57,714 nt of DNA from Thalassotalea mangrovi (GTDB taxonomy: Bacteria > Pseudomonadota > Gammaproteobacteria > Enterobacterales > Alteromonadaceae). The position numbers and the translations under genes are program-made. Below are positions 1 to 8,943 of this stretch, one piece after another (position 1 is the stretch's first letter; the number at the start of each line of letters is the position of its first letter). The notes below the pieces were generated by a model. The model did not search any database, was not told the DNA's origin, and saw only the letters and a program-made list of their open reading frames with translations. The DNA lies in NCBI RefSeq assembly GCF_005116735.1, contig NZ_SWDB01000039.1, positions 1 through 57,714 on the forward strand. Reading direction: 5' to 3'.

Positions 1-118
1 GCCCATTTACTGCCCTATATTTCATTAATATAGAATGACTATATCAATGAAATCTATGTTGTAACTGAACCTCTGCCTTAACTCTGAGTTGTGCACAAAC
101 TTAATATGATTGGTATCA
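1..118. mobile_element. MITE-like element, partial copy cut by the window start
   Basis: This stretch is nearly identical, in reverse complement, to the left half of the complete element at 44078-44355. It ends in the same terminal motif (AATATGATTGGTAT) and carries the same internal tracts, such as AACTCTGAGTTGTGCACAAA. No coding sequence is present. The rest of the copy lies outside the window. Its orientation is opposite to the 44 kb copy and the same as the copies at 14993 and 57640. Confidence 0.7.
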
Positions 119-170
119 GGTTGCCGAACGTGTATCAAAATAGGTTTTTATTGGCGGTAGAGGTAGCGCT

Positions 171-581
171 TTGTACAGGTTTGTGGCAATTTTCACTGTA
201 GCCTTCTTTGGCTTTGTGTTGTGGGTTATCTATCTCGCCAATATTGGCCAGAGTCATATACTGTTTCAATGGGCGGCAGCTACTCCCTATGGAGATAAAC
301 TCGGCCACCTGTTCATCTTTGGATTTCTCACCTTTATTGCTAACATTTCGCTGAAGCTTAAAACCGTTAGTTTTGGTCGTGTCACTATTTATCTGGGCAC
401 TTTGCTGGTTAGTATCTTTGTTCTCGCTGAGGAGTTCAGTCAGAGCTATTTCCCAACCCGTACCATGGATATCGAAGATGTGATTGCCGATGCAATTGGC
501 ATCCTGTTATTTACCGGCATTTCGCACCTGGTTGGTAATCGCGTTAATCGGCAACCGATTTTGCTTACTGAACAAACCTAG
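171..581 (+). CDS. VanZ-like membrane protein
   Basis: Small integral membrane protein of the VanZ-like family, 136 residues, with about four hydrophobic segments. The family signature is visible: DKLGHLFIFG near residues 43-52, and EEFSQ followed by the PTRTMDIEDVIADAIG motif near residues 86-108. The biochemical role of stand-alone VanZ-like proteins is not settled; VanZ itself gives low-level teicoplanin resistance. Translation probably starts at a TTG, since no in-frame ATG precedes the first membrane segment and a GAGG-like ribosome site (GTAGAGGTAG) lies just upstream. It is monocistronic, with a MITE copy directly upstream. Family assignment is good, function is unknown. Confidence 0.75.
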   Translation: MYRFVAIFTVAFFGFVLWVIYLANIGQSHILFQWAAATPYGDKLGHLFIFGFLTFIANISLKLKTVSFGRVTIYLGTLLVSIFVLAEEFSQSYFPTRTMDIEDVIADAIGILLFTGISHLVGNRVNRQPILLTEQT

Positions 582-756
582 CAGTTCGACGAATTCGGGG
601 TTCCAGCGTATTGTCAGTTACGAAACGCCTTAGTTATATAATTGACCGTTACTAAATAATTGCCCAGCCAAGGTCAACAAGTCCTCATTTTAATTTGCGT
701 TACAGCCAGATAAACAGATACTTAATACCAATCATTGACTCTGATTACGTTTGTAT

Positions 757-1197
757 ATGGCAATTGCACAGCTGAATATTGCAAAGGCCCGCTGGCCTTT
801 AACTGACTCACGAATGAGTGGCTTTACGTCACACCTTGATCAAATCAATAACATAGCGGAACGCAGCAATGGATTTATCTGGCGTTTTATCGACGACGAG
901 TCGAACAGCCAGACGCTGGGTGTGCTGAAGGATCCGCTAATGATCGCCAACCTGTCTTTATGGCAATCGCTGGATACACTATCTGCGTTTGTCTATCACT
1001 CAGAGCACCGCAATTTTATTAAAAACCGCAAGCAATGGTTTGTACCCTTGCCACAGGCGAGCCTGGTTTTGTGGCACCACAACATGACTCAGCCACCTTT
1101 ATTGACGGAGGCCGTAGCAATACTAAATTTATATCGTCGACAGGGGAACTCACCTAAGGCATTCACTTTCGCCTATGGGTTGCAGAACACCAAATAG
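757..1197 (+). CDS. DUF3291 domain-containing protein
   Basis: Cytosolic protein of about 146 residues matching the DUF3291 family pattern: an AQLNIAKARWPL opening, then NNIAERSNGFIWR, and the SLWQSLDTLSAFVYHSEHRNF region typical of a dimeric alpha-beta barrel (ABM-like) fold. The role is unknown; related ferredoxin-like barrels include monooxygenases, but no catalytic residue can be assigned here. An ATG at 757 is preferred over the in-frame TTG at 751 because family members start just before AQLNIA. The stop lies about 25 bases before the HD-domain gene, so the two may be co-transcribed. Confidence 0.75.
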   Translation: MAIAQLNIAKARWPLTDSRMSGFTSHLDQINNIAERSNGFIWRFIDDESNSQTLGVLKDPLMIANLSLWQSLDTLSAFVYHSEHRNFIKNRKQWFVPLPQASLVLWHHNMTQPPLLTEAVAILNLYRRQGNSPKAFTFAYGLQNTK

Positions 1198-1221
1198 CTT
1201 TGAGATTTGAGGTTATCGGCC

Positions 1222-1761
1222 ATGAAAATCAACCGGCATATTGACCAACTTGACACCATCTTAAGCGGCTATGAGGACATCATTGCTGAAGATTATACCG
1301 GATATCGTAATCACGTTTATCGCATGGTGCATTTTTGCCTGGCATTGCGCGATATGGACGAGGATGAACAACGAAAAGTATATATAGCAGCAGCGTTCCA
1401 TGATATTGGCATCTGGCTGCAAAATACCGTTGACTATATCGAACCATCGATACCACCAGCCATGCAATATCTGCAGGACAATCAGTTGCAGCACTGGGGT
1501 GATGAGATTGCCAGAATGATTAGTGAACACCACAAAGTCCGCGAGTATGTTGATGAGACGATGCCGTTGGTTGAGGTTTTTCGACGTGGAGACTTGGTAG
1601 ATTTCTCCCATGGATTGTTTCGTTTTGGGATCGATAAAGCTTTCATCGACTCTGTCCAGGATGCGTTTCCCAATGCCGGTTTTCATAAAAGCCTGGCCAG
1701 GCGAGCGGGAAAGTGGTTTATAAAACATCCATTTAATCCGTTGCCGATGATGAAACTTTAA
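1222..1761 (+). CDS. HD domain-containing phosphohydrolase-like protein
   Basis: About 179 residues with an HD-type metal-binding pattern: H31 in NHVYRMVHF, the H60-D61 doublet in AAFHDIGIW, and H103/H104 in SEHHKVREY. HD proteins are metal-dependent phosphohydrolases acting on nucleotides or related substrates; the substrate here cannot be read from sequence. The ATG at 1222 is chosen because a TGAGGT ribosome site lies about nine bases upstream; an in-frame TTG at 1207 is the alternative. It sits closely behind the DUF3291 gene on the same strand, and the pair may form a short operon. Confidence 0.7.
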   Translation: MKINRHIDQLDTILSGYEDIIAEDYTGYRNHVYRMVHFCLALRDMDEDEQRKVYIAAAFHDIGIWLQNTVDYIEPSIPPAMQYLQDNQLQHWGDEIARMISEHHKVREYVDETMPLVEVFRRGDLVDFSHGLFRFGIDKAFIDSVQDAFPNAGFHKSLARRAGKWFIKHPFNPLPMMKL

Positions 1762-1900
1762 TTTCAGGGATTGAAAATGACCGCTGAAATGACCATATCA
1801 GGGATTGGATCTGAATCTTTACACCGAACTGGTGTCAAAATTAGCAATTATTTTTCCGATCCGGTTTCCCAATTTTGTATAAGGAGTATGCAGGTCAGGT

Positions 1901-3112
1901 ATGAAAGAAATCCAGACTCAAGCGAATAATGACCAACAGGAAAACTTTATATTAAGTTTTTTTAAACTGGAAACGTCAGGCGGTATTATCCTGATATTTG
2001 CAGCGGTGTTGGCAATGATTTTTGCCAATTCACCATTGCGTGTTTATTACGATTTATTGCTAAGCACACCCGTTGCGGTAATCGTTGGTCCATTGGAGGT
2101 AGCCAAGCCATTATTGTTATGGATCAACGATGGATTAATGGCGGTATTTTTCTTTCTCGTCGGTTTGGAGCTTAAACGAGAATTAATTGAAGGCGAATTA
2201 AGTGATCGCCGAAATATTATTTTACCGGGTGTCGGCGCCATCGGTGGGATGTTGGTTCCGGCATTGGTATACGTCTATTTTAACTATGACGACCCCATGT
2301 TGCGCCAGGGTTGGGCCATTCCGGCAGCGACGGATATCGCCTTTGCGCTAGGGGTGTTAAGTTTACTCGGCTCAAGAGTGCCGGGTAGCGTAAAAGTATT
2401 TTTAACCTCATTGGCAATTTTTGATGATATCGGTGCAATCATTATCATCGCCTGCTTTTATACCGATGATATTTCATTTGTCAGCCTGATGGTTGTGGCC
2501 AGTTGTATCCCAATTTTGTACCTGTTCAATCGTTACAAAATAGAGGCAAGAAGCCTGTACATGATGGTGGGATTGGTGATGTGGGTTGCCTTGTTAAAAT
2601 CCGGCGTCCATGCAACCTTGTCAGGGGTCATAGTTGCTTTATTTATCCCTCTTAAATCAGCAACCCGTAAAAACTTTTCGCCACTGAAAAGCTTGGAGCA
2701 CGATCTTCACTCCGTTGTCGCATTTATGGTATTACCTGTATTTGCATTTGCGAATGCCGGCATTAATCTTTCCGGGGTAGGGGCGGAACAGCTGATGCAC
2801 AGCGTCCCGTTAGGGATCGCTTTAGGTTTGTTTGTAGGTAAACAGGTTGGCGTATTTGGACTTTGTTACCTGGCCATCAAAGCCGGCTGGACGCGTCTGC
2901 CGACGGGTATGAATTACACCGCGTTGTATGGCACCGCAGCACTTTGCGGTATTGGTTTTACCATGAGTCTGTTTATCGGGTCCTTGACCTTTGAAATGGG
3001 GGGCATGGATAAACTGTTTGATGAGAGAATCGGGATTATTATCGGTTCCCTGCTCAGCGGTATTGTCGGTTACTTATTACTGAGAGTTTCGTTAAAACCG
3101 CAAGTAGAGTAA
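1901..3112 (+). CDS. nhaA: Na+/H+ antiporter NhaA
   Basis: Inner-membrane antiporter that exports Na+ (or Li+) in exchange for protons and controls internal pH and sodium. At 403 residues it is slightly longer than the E. coli protein. The ion-binding aspartates are visible: D145 in AATDIAFALG (E. coli D133) and the D175-D176 pair in IFDDIGAIIIIA (E. coli D163/D164). About twelve hydrophobic segments fit the family fold. The ATG follows an AAGGAG-like ribosome site about 20 bases upstream with a weaker AGGT nearer the start. The gene is followed by an 8-base tandem repeat and a terminator. A sodium antiporter fits a marine lifestyle. Confidence 0.95.
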   Translation: MKEIQTQANNDQQENFILSFFKLETSGGIILIFAAVLAMIFANSPLRVYYDLLLSTPVAVIVGPLEVAKPLLLWINDGLMAVFFFLVGLELKRELIEGELSDRRNIILPGVGAIGGMLVPALVYVYFNYDDPMLRQGWAIPAATDIAFALGVLSLLGSRVPGSVKVFLTSLAIFDDIGAIIIIACFYTDDISFVSLMVVASCIPILYLFNRYKIEARSLYMMVGLVMWVALLKSGVHATLSGVIVALFIPLKSATRKNFSPLKSLEHDLHSVVAFMVLPVFAFANAGINLSGVGAEQLMHSVPLGIALGLFVGKQVGVFGLCYLAIKAGWTRLPTGMNYTALYGTAALCGIGFTMSLFIGSLTFEMGGMDKLFDERIGIIIGSLLSGIVGYLLLRVSLKPQVE

Positions 3113-3131
3113 AACAAGCTATAAGCTGCAA

Positions 3132-3195
3132 GGCTCTAAGGCTCTAAGGCTCTAAGGCTCTAAGGCTCTAAGGCTCTAAGGCTCTAAGGCTCTAA
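3132..3195. repeat. 8-base tandem repeat, eight perfect copies of GGCTCTAA
   Basis: Eight uninterrupted copies of GGCTCTAA, followed by a degenerate ninth (GGCTTTAG), lie between nhaA and its terminator. They belong to a family of 7- and 8-base repeats seen at several other intergenic sites in this window. No function is known from sequence; slipped-strand length variation is likely. Confidence 0.9.
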
Positions 3196-3223
3196 GGCTT
3201 TAGGGCTGTAAGGGATAGTTGGA

Positions 3224-3248
3224 GGGCCTGTTGTATAGGCCCTTTTTT
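3224..3248. terminator. Rho-independent terminator between nhaA and alkaline phosphatase
   Basis: A GGGCCT / AGGCCC stem with a seven-base loop is followed by six T. It is placed to stop nhaA transcription and lies between two convergent genes; the minus-strand tail is poorer in T. Confidence 0.8.
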
Positions 3249-3286
3249 ACTTACAGGGATTGTCTGATGAATAGGTGTTATTGCGG

Positions 3287-4627
3287 TTAATCTTTGTGGT
3301 TGAGTATCTGGAATACTTGTTTACCTATATCGGTATTATCCTGATGACCGAAAAACTTTTCTGCGCCAGGTCCCGTGGCGTAAACCGGAACATCAACCCC
3401 TGTATGGCCACCTGTTGTCCAGCCGGTATGAGTCTTCTGATCGAGAATCGCTTTTAATTTAATGTAGGTGTGTTTGTTATCTTCAGCGCTGAGTAAATCT
3501 TTGGCTTGCTGTTCGGTTAAACTAAAGCCCAGTAAAGCTTCAATTTGAGATTTTGATATCGCATCCTCTCTGATTGTGCGCGCGATTTCTGCAGGGCTCA
3601 TTTTCAGGTTCTTTAGCCATTTTCCCTGCCATTGATATTTACCTTTGGCACCTATGCTCACACCGCCAGTATTGTGATCGGCGGTTAGCACCACCAGGGT
3701 ATCCTGGTGTTGTTGGACATAAGACTCCAGATAACTCATCGTGGTTGCCAGATCCTCCATTTCCGCCATTGCATAGGCGATATCATTTGCATGCCCGGCC
3801 CAGTCTACCTGGCTTGCTTCGATCAACAGAAAATAACCATGTTGGTTATTTTCTAGTTGCTCGATAGCAGCCTTACTCATGGTTAGTAACGGGGTATCAA
3901 ATTCAGAGTCCATGGCAGCAGGCAGGGCGACATCGGCGAGAAGCGCCAGCACATTGGTTTGTGATCCGGGTTTTAATACTGACAACCCGGGAAATGTGTC
4001 GACGTATTGATAGCCTGAGTCGGTGAACTCCTGCACCAGATTACGATCATCACGGATAAAGTAATCAACGCCTCCGCCTATCATCACATCGGCCACAATT
4101 TTTCCTTCGGCGCGATTGTCAAAAAAGTCATCGGCAATGTCATTATAATTTCGTCGACTTTCGTTTTTGGCAATGTACGATGCGGGTGTTGCGTGAACGA
4201 TCTGCGACGTCGATACCAGGCCGGTTCGCATGCCTTGAATTTTAGCGTACTCGAGTACCGTCAATAATGGCTTTTTATTGATGTCAACGCCAATTGCACC
4301 ATTATAGGTTTTGACGCCTGTTGCTAATGCGGTGGCACTTGCGGCTGAATCAGTTACAAAGCCTGAGGTTATGTGAGGATACGTAGCGGCTGTACCCACC
4401 AGCAGCCGATCGAAAACCGTTTCTTCCACGCGATTGGTTTTTGGATCGTCTTTGAAGTTTCGATATAGCACCGGGTAAACCGGCCCCATGCCATCAGCAA
4501 CAACCATGATGATGTTTTTCACAGCGGCTGGCGAAGCTTTAGTCTGATTGGTGTCGGCAAAACTATTGGCTGAAAAAATGCTGGTAACGAATAACGTACT
4601 CAATACCCTTTTTTTATATTGTCTCAT
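3287..4627 (-). CDS. Secreted alkaline phosphatase (PhoA family)
   Basis: Periplasmic metal-dependent phosphomonoesterase that releases phosphate from organic phosphates, including nucleotides. The nucleophile motif VTDSAASATALATG is present near residue 95, with later metal-site motifs TADHNTGG and TTGGHTGVDVPVY. A signal peptide ends near NSFA. The ATG at 4627 is preferred because AAAGGA lies five bases upstream; an in-frame ATG at 4642 lacks a ribosome site. Length (about 446 residues) is normal. The start is only about 50 bases behind the deoC stop on the same strand, so it probably reads as the last gene of udk-nupC-deoC. That suggests a role in nucleotide scavenging beyond plain phosphate starvation, which is inference. 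No Pho box was recognised. Confidence 0.88.
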   Translation of the reverse strand: MRQYKKRVLSTLFVTSIFSANSFADTNQTKASPAAVKNIIMVVADGMGPVYPVLYRNFKDDPKTNRVEETVFDRLLVGTAATYPHITSGFVTDSAASATALATGVKTYNGAIGVDINKKPLLTVLEYAKIQGMRTGLVSTSQIVHATPASYIAKNESRRNYNDIADDFFDNRAEGKIVADVMIGGGVDYFIRDDRNLVQEFTDSGYQYVDTFPGLSVLKPGSQTNVLALLADVALPAAMDSEFDTPLLTMSKAAIEQLENNQHGYFLLIEASQVDWAGHANDIAYAMAEMEDLATTMSYLESYVQQHQDTLVVLTADHNTGGVSIGAKGKYQWQGKWLKNLKMSPAEIARTIREDAISKSQIEALLGFSLTEQQAKDLLSAEDNKHTYIKLKAILDQKTHTGWTTGGHTGVDVPVYATGPGAEKFFGHQDNTDIGKQVFQILNHKD

Positions 4628-4677
4628 ACATGTCCTTTTCATTGAGTCGCAGTCAAAGATGCTGGTTAGAATAATGA

Positions 4678-5442
4678 TTAATAAGTGGCGTGTTGAGCGC
4701 CGGTTTCATGACCAAGTTCCCAAAGCAGATTCGTTAACAGGCCGCTGGCTCCAAAGCGAAATTGTTGTTTGTTGAGGTAACCGCTACCCAATAATTCCGC
4801 TGCCAGGTTCATGTAGCTGATGGCATCATCAAGGGTACGAACGCCTCCAGCAGCCTTGAATCCGACGTCGGGGTTTAACACCGATATCACTTCCAACATT
4901 GCTGATGCGGCGGGTAGGGTGGCATTAACCGGAACTTTTCCTGTGGAAGTTTTGATAAAATCGGCCCCGGCGTTTATGGCGATTTCACTGGCCTTTTGAA
5001 TCAAGGCCTTTTCTTCTAATACCCCGGATTCGATAATGACCTTTAACAATACATCATCACCGCAGGCCGCCTTTACCTGTTCGACCATCGCTTTCGGGGT
5101 ATCCTTGTTTCCCTGCATCAAAGCACGGTAAGGTAACACCAGATCGACTTCGTCGGCACCATACTCGATAACCTGATTGGTCTGACTGACCACCATATCG
5201 ATTTGGCCATTACCGGATGGAAAGTTAACGACCGTGGCTATCTGGATATCGGTGTTCTCCAAAGCTTCTTTTGCCTGGTTTATGAAGGAAGGGTATATAC
5301 AAACAGCAGCAGTATTGCCGGTAATGGTGCTTGCCTGTTGACACAATTTGGCAATATTATCCGGCGTATCATCATCGTTCAGGCTGGTTAAATCCATCAA
5401 CGCGATGGCAAGCTTAGCTGCATACGGTTTGTCGTCAAACAT
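4678..5442 (-). CDS. deoC: Deoxyribose-phosphate aldolase
   Basis: Cytosolic class I aldolase that splits 2-deoxyribose-5-phosphate into acetaldehyde and glyceraldehyde-3-phosphate, the last step of deoxynucleoside breakdown. The 254-residue length is typical. The Schiff-base lysine K164 lies in DFIKTSTGKV, and the second active-site lysine K196 in GFKAAGGVRT. D99/D100 in EVDLVL matches the conserved acidic site. It lies 17 bases behind nupC and is likely translated from the same mRNA. An AAGG ribosome site sits about ten bases before the ATG. Confidence 0.95.
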   Translation of the reverse strand: MFDDKPYAAKLAIALMDLTSLNDDDTPDNIAKLCQQASTITGNTAAVCIYPSFINQAKEALENTDIQIATVVNFPSGNGQIDMVVSQTNQVIEYGADEVDLVLPYRALMQGNKDTPKAMVEQVKAACGDDVLLKVIIESGVLEEKALIQKASEIAINAGADFIKTSTGKVPVNATLPAASAMLEVISVLNPDVGFKAAGGVRTLDDAISYMNLAAELLGSGYLNKQQFRFGASGLLTNLLWELGHETGAQHATY

Positions 5443-5459
5443 AATGAAAAGCCTTAATA

Positions 5460-6707
5460 TTACTGCAAAGAAATAAACACACCGGCAATCGCCGCACTCA
5501 TCAGGTTCGCTAAACTTGCCGCAAGTACCGCTTTTAACCCCAACTGGGCAATATCAGGGCGGCGATTTGGCGCCAGGGAACCGATACCTCCTAGCAATAT
5601 CGCAATGGATGACAGGTTAGCAAAGCCACAAAGTGCAAAAGTGATAATCGCCTGGGTATTAGCGCTTAAACTGTCTTTATTAGCAATAAAATCGACGTAA
5701 GCGACAAATTCATTGACGATAATTTTCTGGCCAAGAAAACTACCGGCGATATTTGCTTCTGACCAGGGAACTCCCAATATATAAGCCACAGGCTGGAATA
5801 GATAACCCAGTATCAGCTGCAGTGATAACTGATCATAACCGAACCAACCCCCAAGCCAGCTTAATAAGCCGTTAAGCAAGGCTATCAAGGCAACAAATGC
5901 CATCAACATAGCACCCACATTCAGCGCCAGTTGTAACCCCTTGGCTGCTCCATTTGCGGCAGCATCAATAACATTAACGCTATCATCATGCTGATCTTTA
6001 TGTGTGAGATCTTCTAGATCATTTTTTGCCTGCTCGGTTTCCGGCAGGATCAGTTTTGCCATTAGCAGACCACCCGGAGCGGCCATAAAACTTGCAGCGA
6101 TAAGATACTTTAACTCCACTCCTAAGCCTGCATAACCGGCCAAAGTTGCTCCGGCTACGGATGCTAAACCACCGACCATTACCGCAAATAACTCGGAACG
6201 GGTCATAGTTGGCAGGAAAGGTTTTACCACCAATGGTGCTTCCGTTTGGCCAACAAAGATATTCGCTGTGGCGGATAATGATTCCGGACGAGAGGTAGTC
6301 AGAAACTTTTGCAGGGCACCGCCAATAAGCTTCACGACTTTGTCCATGATGCCAAGATAGTAAAGTACCGAGATCAGAGAAGAGAAAAAGACAATAATAG
6401 GTAACACTCGTACGGCGAACACAAAACCAACGCCGTTTTCAAACATGGCGTCAGTACCCAGACCACCAAAGAGAAAATTAATGCCATCTTTGCCATAACT
6501 GATTACGTTATCGACGGCACTGGAAACGGATATCAGGGCATCTTTGCCCCACGGCACGTATAACACCAGAGCACCTAGCGATACCTGGAGGGACAGGGCA
6601 CCAATAACAGTACGCCAGTTAATGTGTTTCTTATCACGGCATACCAGATAGGCAACTGCCAACAAAATGAATATACCTGCTAATGCTCTAAGGGTCGTAA
6701 AATCCAT
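5460..6707 (-). CDS. nupC: NupC-family concentrative nucleoside transporter
   Basis: Inner-membrane symporter (CNT family) that imports nucleosides with H+ or Na+. It has 415 residues and multiple hydrophobic segments, with the family motifs GQTEAPLV, the NEFVAY core and a [16 protein letters not shown] region near the C-terminus. The cation (H+ or Na+) cannot be decided by eye. It sits between udk (19 bases upstream) and deoC (17 bases downstream), a clear nucleoside operon. It may equally be named nupX by some schemes; the family call is firm. Confidence 0.92.
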   Translation of the reverse strand: MDFTTLRALAGIFILLAVAYLVCRDKKHINWRTVIGALSLQVSLGALVLYVPWGKDALISVSSAVDNVISYGKDGINFLFGGLGTDAMFENGVGFVFAVRVLPIIVFFSSLISVLYYLGIMDKVVKLIGGALQKFLTTSRPESLSATANIFVGQTEAPLVVKPFLPTMTRSELFAVMVGGLASVAGATLAGYAGLGVELKYLIAASFMAAPGGLLMAKLILPETEQAKNDLEDLTHKDQHDDSVNVIDAAANGAAKGLQLALNVGAMLMAFVALIALLNGLLSWLGGWFGYDQLSLQLILGYLFQPVAYILGVPWSEANIAGSFLGQKIIVNEFVAYVDFIANKDSLSANTQAIITFALCGFANLSSIAILLGGIGSLAPNRRPDIAQLGLKAVLAASLANLMSAAIAGVFISLQ

Positions 6708-6726
6708 GGTTTACCTATCTCTACTG

Positions 6727-7401
6727 TTAATTTTCCTTTACCAGTTCGCGTATTTTTGCTTTGATCAATTCCAGGGCGCGCCGATTTCGGCCGCCTCGGG
6801 TTATCACTATGTCCGCGTAATTTCTGGATGGTTCAATGTATTGAAAATACATGGGTCGAACCGTTAAATGATATTGATCGTGCACCGAAGAAAAGTCTCG
6901 ACCACGTTCCTGTAAATCTCTTTTTATGCGCCTTAATAAACAAATATCCAACGGTGTATCCATATAAATATTGATATCGAAGCGCTTACGTAGTTCAGGG
7001 CAGGTAAATAACATTATACCCTCAACTAACACCACTCTTGCCGGCTTTACCGGAACAACTTCTTCCTTGCTGCGTGTATGTCGCTTGTAATCATACACGG
7101 GCACGTGAATCATCTGGCCCTGACTTAACTGGGTTAAATGCTGTTTTAACAAATCATGTTCAAACGCCGAAGGGTGATCATAATTGGTTTTAATCCGTTC
7201 TTCGAATGGAAGATGGTCCTGGCATTTATAGTAAGAATCTTCGTTAATAATCGTCATACTGTCCTGACCCAACTCTCCGATCAGCTCGTTATATATCGTT
7301 TTCGCAAACAGGGATTTACCGGAGGCTGATGCTCCAACGACGGCGATTATGGTGAGGTGATTGATAGACAAAATGCGACAAAAATCAAAAAATCGATGCA
7401 A
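6727..7401 (-). CDS. udk: Uridine kinase
   Basis: Cytosolic kinase that phosphorylates uridine and cytidine to UMP and CMP with ATP or GTP. The P-loop GASASGKS occupies residues 23-30, followed by NEDSYYK, the KTNYDHPSAFEHDLL nucleoside-site region, and DTPLDICLLRRIKRD. Length (224) is close to the E. coli enzyme (213). The N-terminal MHRFFDFCRI extension is unusual; a TTG at 7371 would give a family-like start, but no better ribosome site supports it. It heads the minus-strand nucleoside operon and faces deoB across a 196-base divergent promoter region. Confidence 0.92.
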   Translation of the reverse strand: MHRFFDFCRILSINHLTIIAVVGASASGKSLFAKTIYNELIGELGQDSMTIINEDSYYKCQDHLPFEERIKTNYDHPSAFEHDLLKQHLTQLSQGQMIHVPVYDYKRHTRSKEEVVPVKPARVVLVEGIMLFTCPELRKRFDINIYMDTPLDICLLRRIKRDLQERGRDFSSVHDQYHLTVRPMYFQYIEPSRNYADIVITRGGRNRRALELIKAKIRELVKEN

Positions 7402-7597
7402 ATAGTATCGCTTATTTTGCCCTAAAAACTAGCAAAATGTTAATAAATTATAACGTTAGCGGTGAGTTTGTTGTCATTTTGCACCTTTGATGAATAATTT
7501 GCTCAAAAGCTAATCGTTCGTCGTGCATCGAACTTACAATATGGCCTTATTAACATTACTATACTGGTTATTGTGTGCAGTAAATTGAGAGAAAGTT
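7402..7597. promoter_or_regulatory. Divergent promoter region between udk and deoB
   Basis: This AT-rich 196-base gap must hold the promoters for both the udk-nupC-deoC-phosphatase unit and deoB. I could not recognise a convincing CytR, DeoR or CRP operator; the best CRP-like match (GTGAGTTTGTTGTCA near 7461) is too weak to call. The region assignment rests on gene orientation only. Confidence 0.45.
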
Positions 7598-8815
7598 ATG
7601 CCTCGGGCAATGATAATGGTAATTGACGGATTTGGTATTGGGGCGGCTCCTGATGCAGAAGCGTTTGGCGATGTGGGTGCCAATACGTTTGCTAACCTGG
7701 CACAACGGTTTTTGCAGCAGGAAGGACGGACGCTGGCCTTACCTAATTTAGGCAAGCTTGGTTTATTTGAGGCAGCATGGGCCGCTTCAGGTGCTGAGTT
7801 GCCGATAAAGCCGCAGATTGCGAGCTCTGGCGCTTATGCCCATGCGGCAGAAATATCATCGGGTAAAGATACGCCGAGTGGTCATTGGGAGATGATGGGG
7901 GTGCCGGTCTTATTCGACTGGGGATACTTCAGCGATAAACAGAACTCATTTTCAGCAGAATTACTGGAACAAATCGCAATCCGCACTGGTATTAAGGGCG
8001 GGCTCGGTAACTGCCATGCATCGGGAACTACCATTATCGCCGAACTTGGCGAACAACATATGCAATCCGGGATTCCGATATTATATACATCTGCGGATAG
8101 TGTCTTTCAGGTCGCAGCCCATGAAAAAACCTTTGGACTGGAAAACCTTTATCATTATTGTGAGCAGGTAAGGGAATTGCTAAATGATATGGACCTGAAC
8201 ATCGGCCGGGTTATCGCCAGGCCATTCGTTGGTGATAATGCCAGTAATTTTCAACGTACGGGTAATCGTCGTGACTATTCAATATTACCGCCAAGTCCGA
8301 CCGTGTTGGATACCCTGCATGATAATGGCGGAACTGTCGTCAGCGTCGGTAAAATTGCCGATATTTTTGCGCATCAGGGGATTAGCCATAAAGTCAAAGC
8401 CACCGGCTTAGACCAGCTTGTCGATGCCTCGTTGGTGGAATTTGACAAAGCCACTGACAACACCCTGATATTTACCAATCTGGTAAACTTTGATCAAGAT
8501 TACGGTCATCGCCGCGATCCAATCGGTTATGGTCAGGCACTGGAGTATTTTGACAGCCGTTTACCTGAAATTTTTTCACGCCTGAATGCAGATGACTATC
8601 TGTTTTTAATTGCCGATCATGGTTGTGATCCCACCTGGCATGGTAGTGACCACACCCGCGAATTCGTGCCGCTTATCGCCTGGTCGCCTGGAATGAAGAG
8701 TATTGATTTAGGGCAGCGCGATACCTTTGCAGACCTTGGTGCGACGATCGCTGACATCTTTGCTTTACAGTCTCCTGAGTATGGAACGTCGTTTAAATCC
8801 CTATTAATGGCATAA
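7598..8815 (+). CDS. deoB: Phosphopentomutase
   Basis: Cytosolic Mn-dependent mutase that interconverts (deoxy)ribose-1-phosphate and -5-phosphate, linking DeoD phosphorolysis to DeoC. It belongs to the alkaline phosphatase superfamily. Metal-site motifs are visible: VIDGFGIG with D10, [12 protein letters not shown] with the phospho-accepting T92, [11 protein letters not shown], and [21 protein letters not shown]. Length (405) is normal. A GAGAGAAAG ribosome site precedes the ATG. It is divergent from udk-nupC-deoC and may be co-regulated with it. Confidence 0.96.
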   Translation: MPRAMIMVIDGFGIGAAPDAEAFGDVGANTFANLAQRFLQQEGRTLALPNLGKLGLFEAAWAASGAELPIKPQIASSGAYAHAAEISSGKDTPSGHWEMMGVPVLFDWGYFSDKQNSFSAELLEQIAIRTGIKGGLGNCHASGTTIIAELGEQHMQSGIPILYTSADSVFQVAAHEKTFGLENLYHYCEQVRELLNDMDLNIGRVIARPFVGDNASNFQRTGNRRDYSILPPSPTVLDTLHDNGGTVVSVGKIADIFAHQGISHKVKATGLDQLVDASLVEFDKATDNTLIFTNLVNFDQDYGHRRDPIGYGQALEYFDSRLPEIFSRLNADDYLFLIADHGCDPTWHGSDHTREFVPLIAWSPGMKSIDLGQRDTFADLGATIADIFALQSPEYGTSFKSLLMA

Positions 8816-8943
8816 AAAGGTAACGATTTTCGTCAATATCGGTTATCATTCGTTACTGAATGTAATCGGTAAATTATGCCGTCGTTCGCCCGATACAATC
8901 GATAAAAACACGGGCTGAATTTAATGTCACAGGGAGACAACCA

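Noticed and set aside
1261-1728. 155-codon minus-strand frame opposite the HD gene
   Set aside because: It mirrors a well-supported HD-domain gene and has no family signature.
4548-4775. 75-codon plus-strand frame across the phosphatase start and deoC end
   Set aside because: It lies opposite two clear genes and their gap; no signature.
7402-7597. CytR/CRP operator between udk and deoB
   Set aside because: The best half-sites match poorly; I cannot support a specific site.
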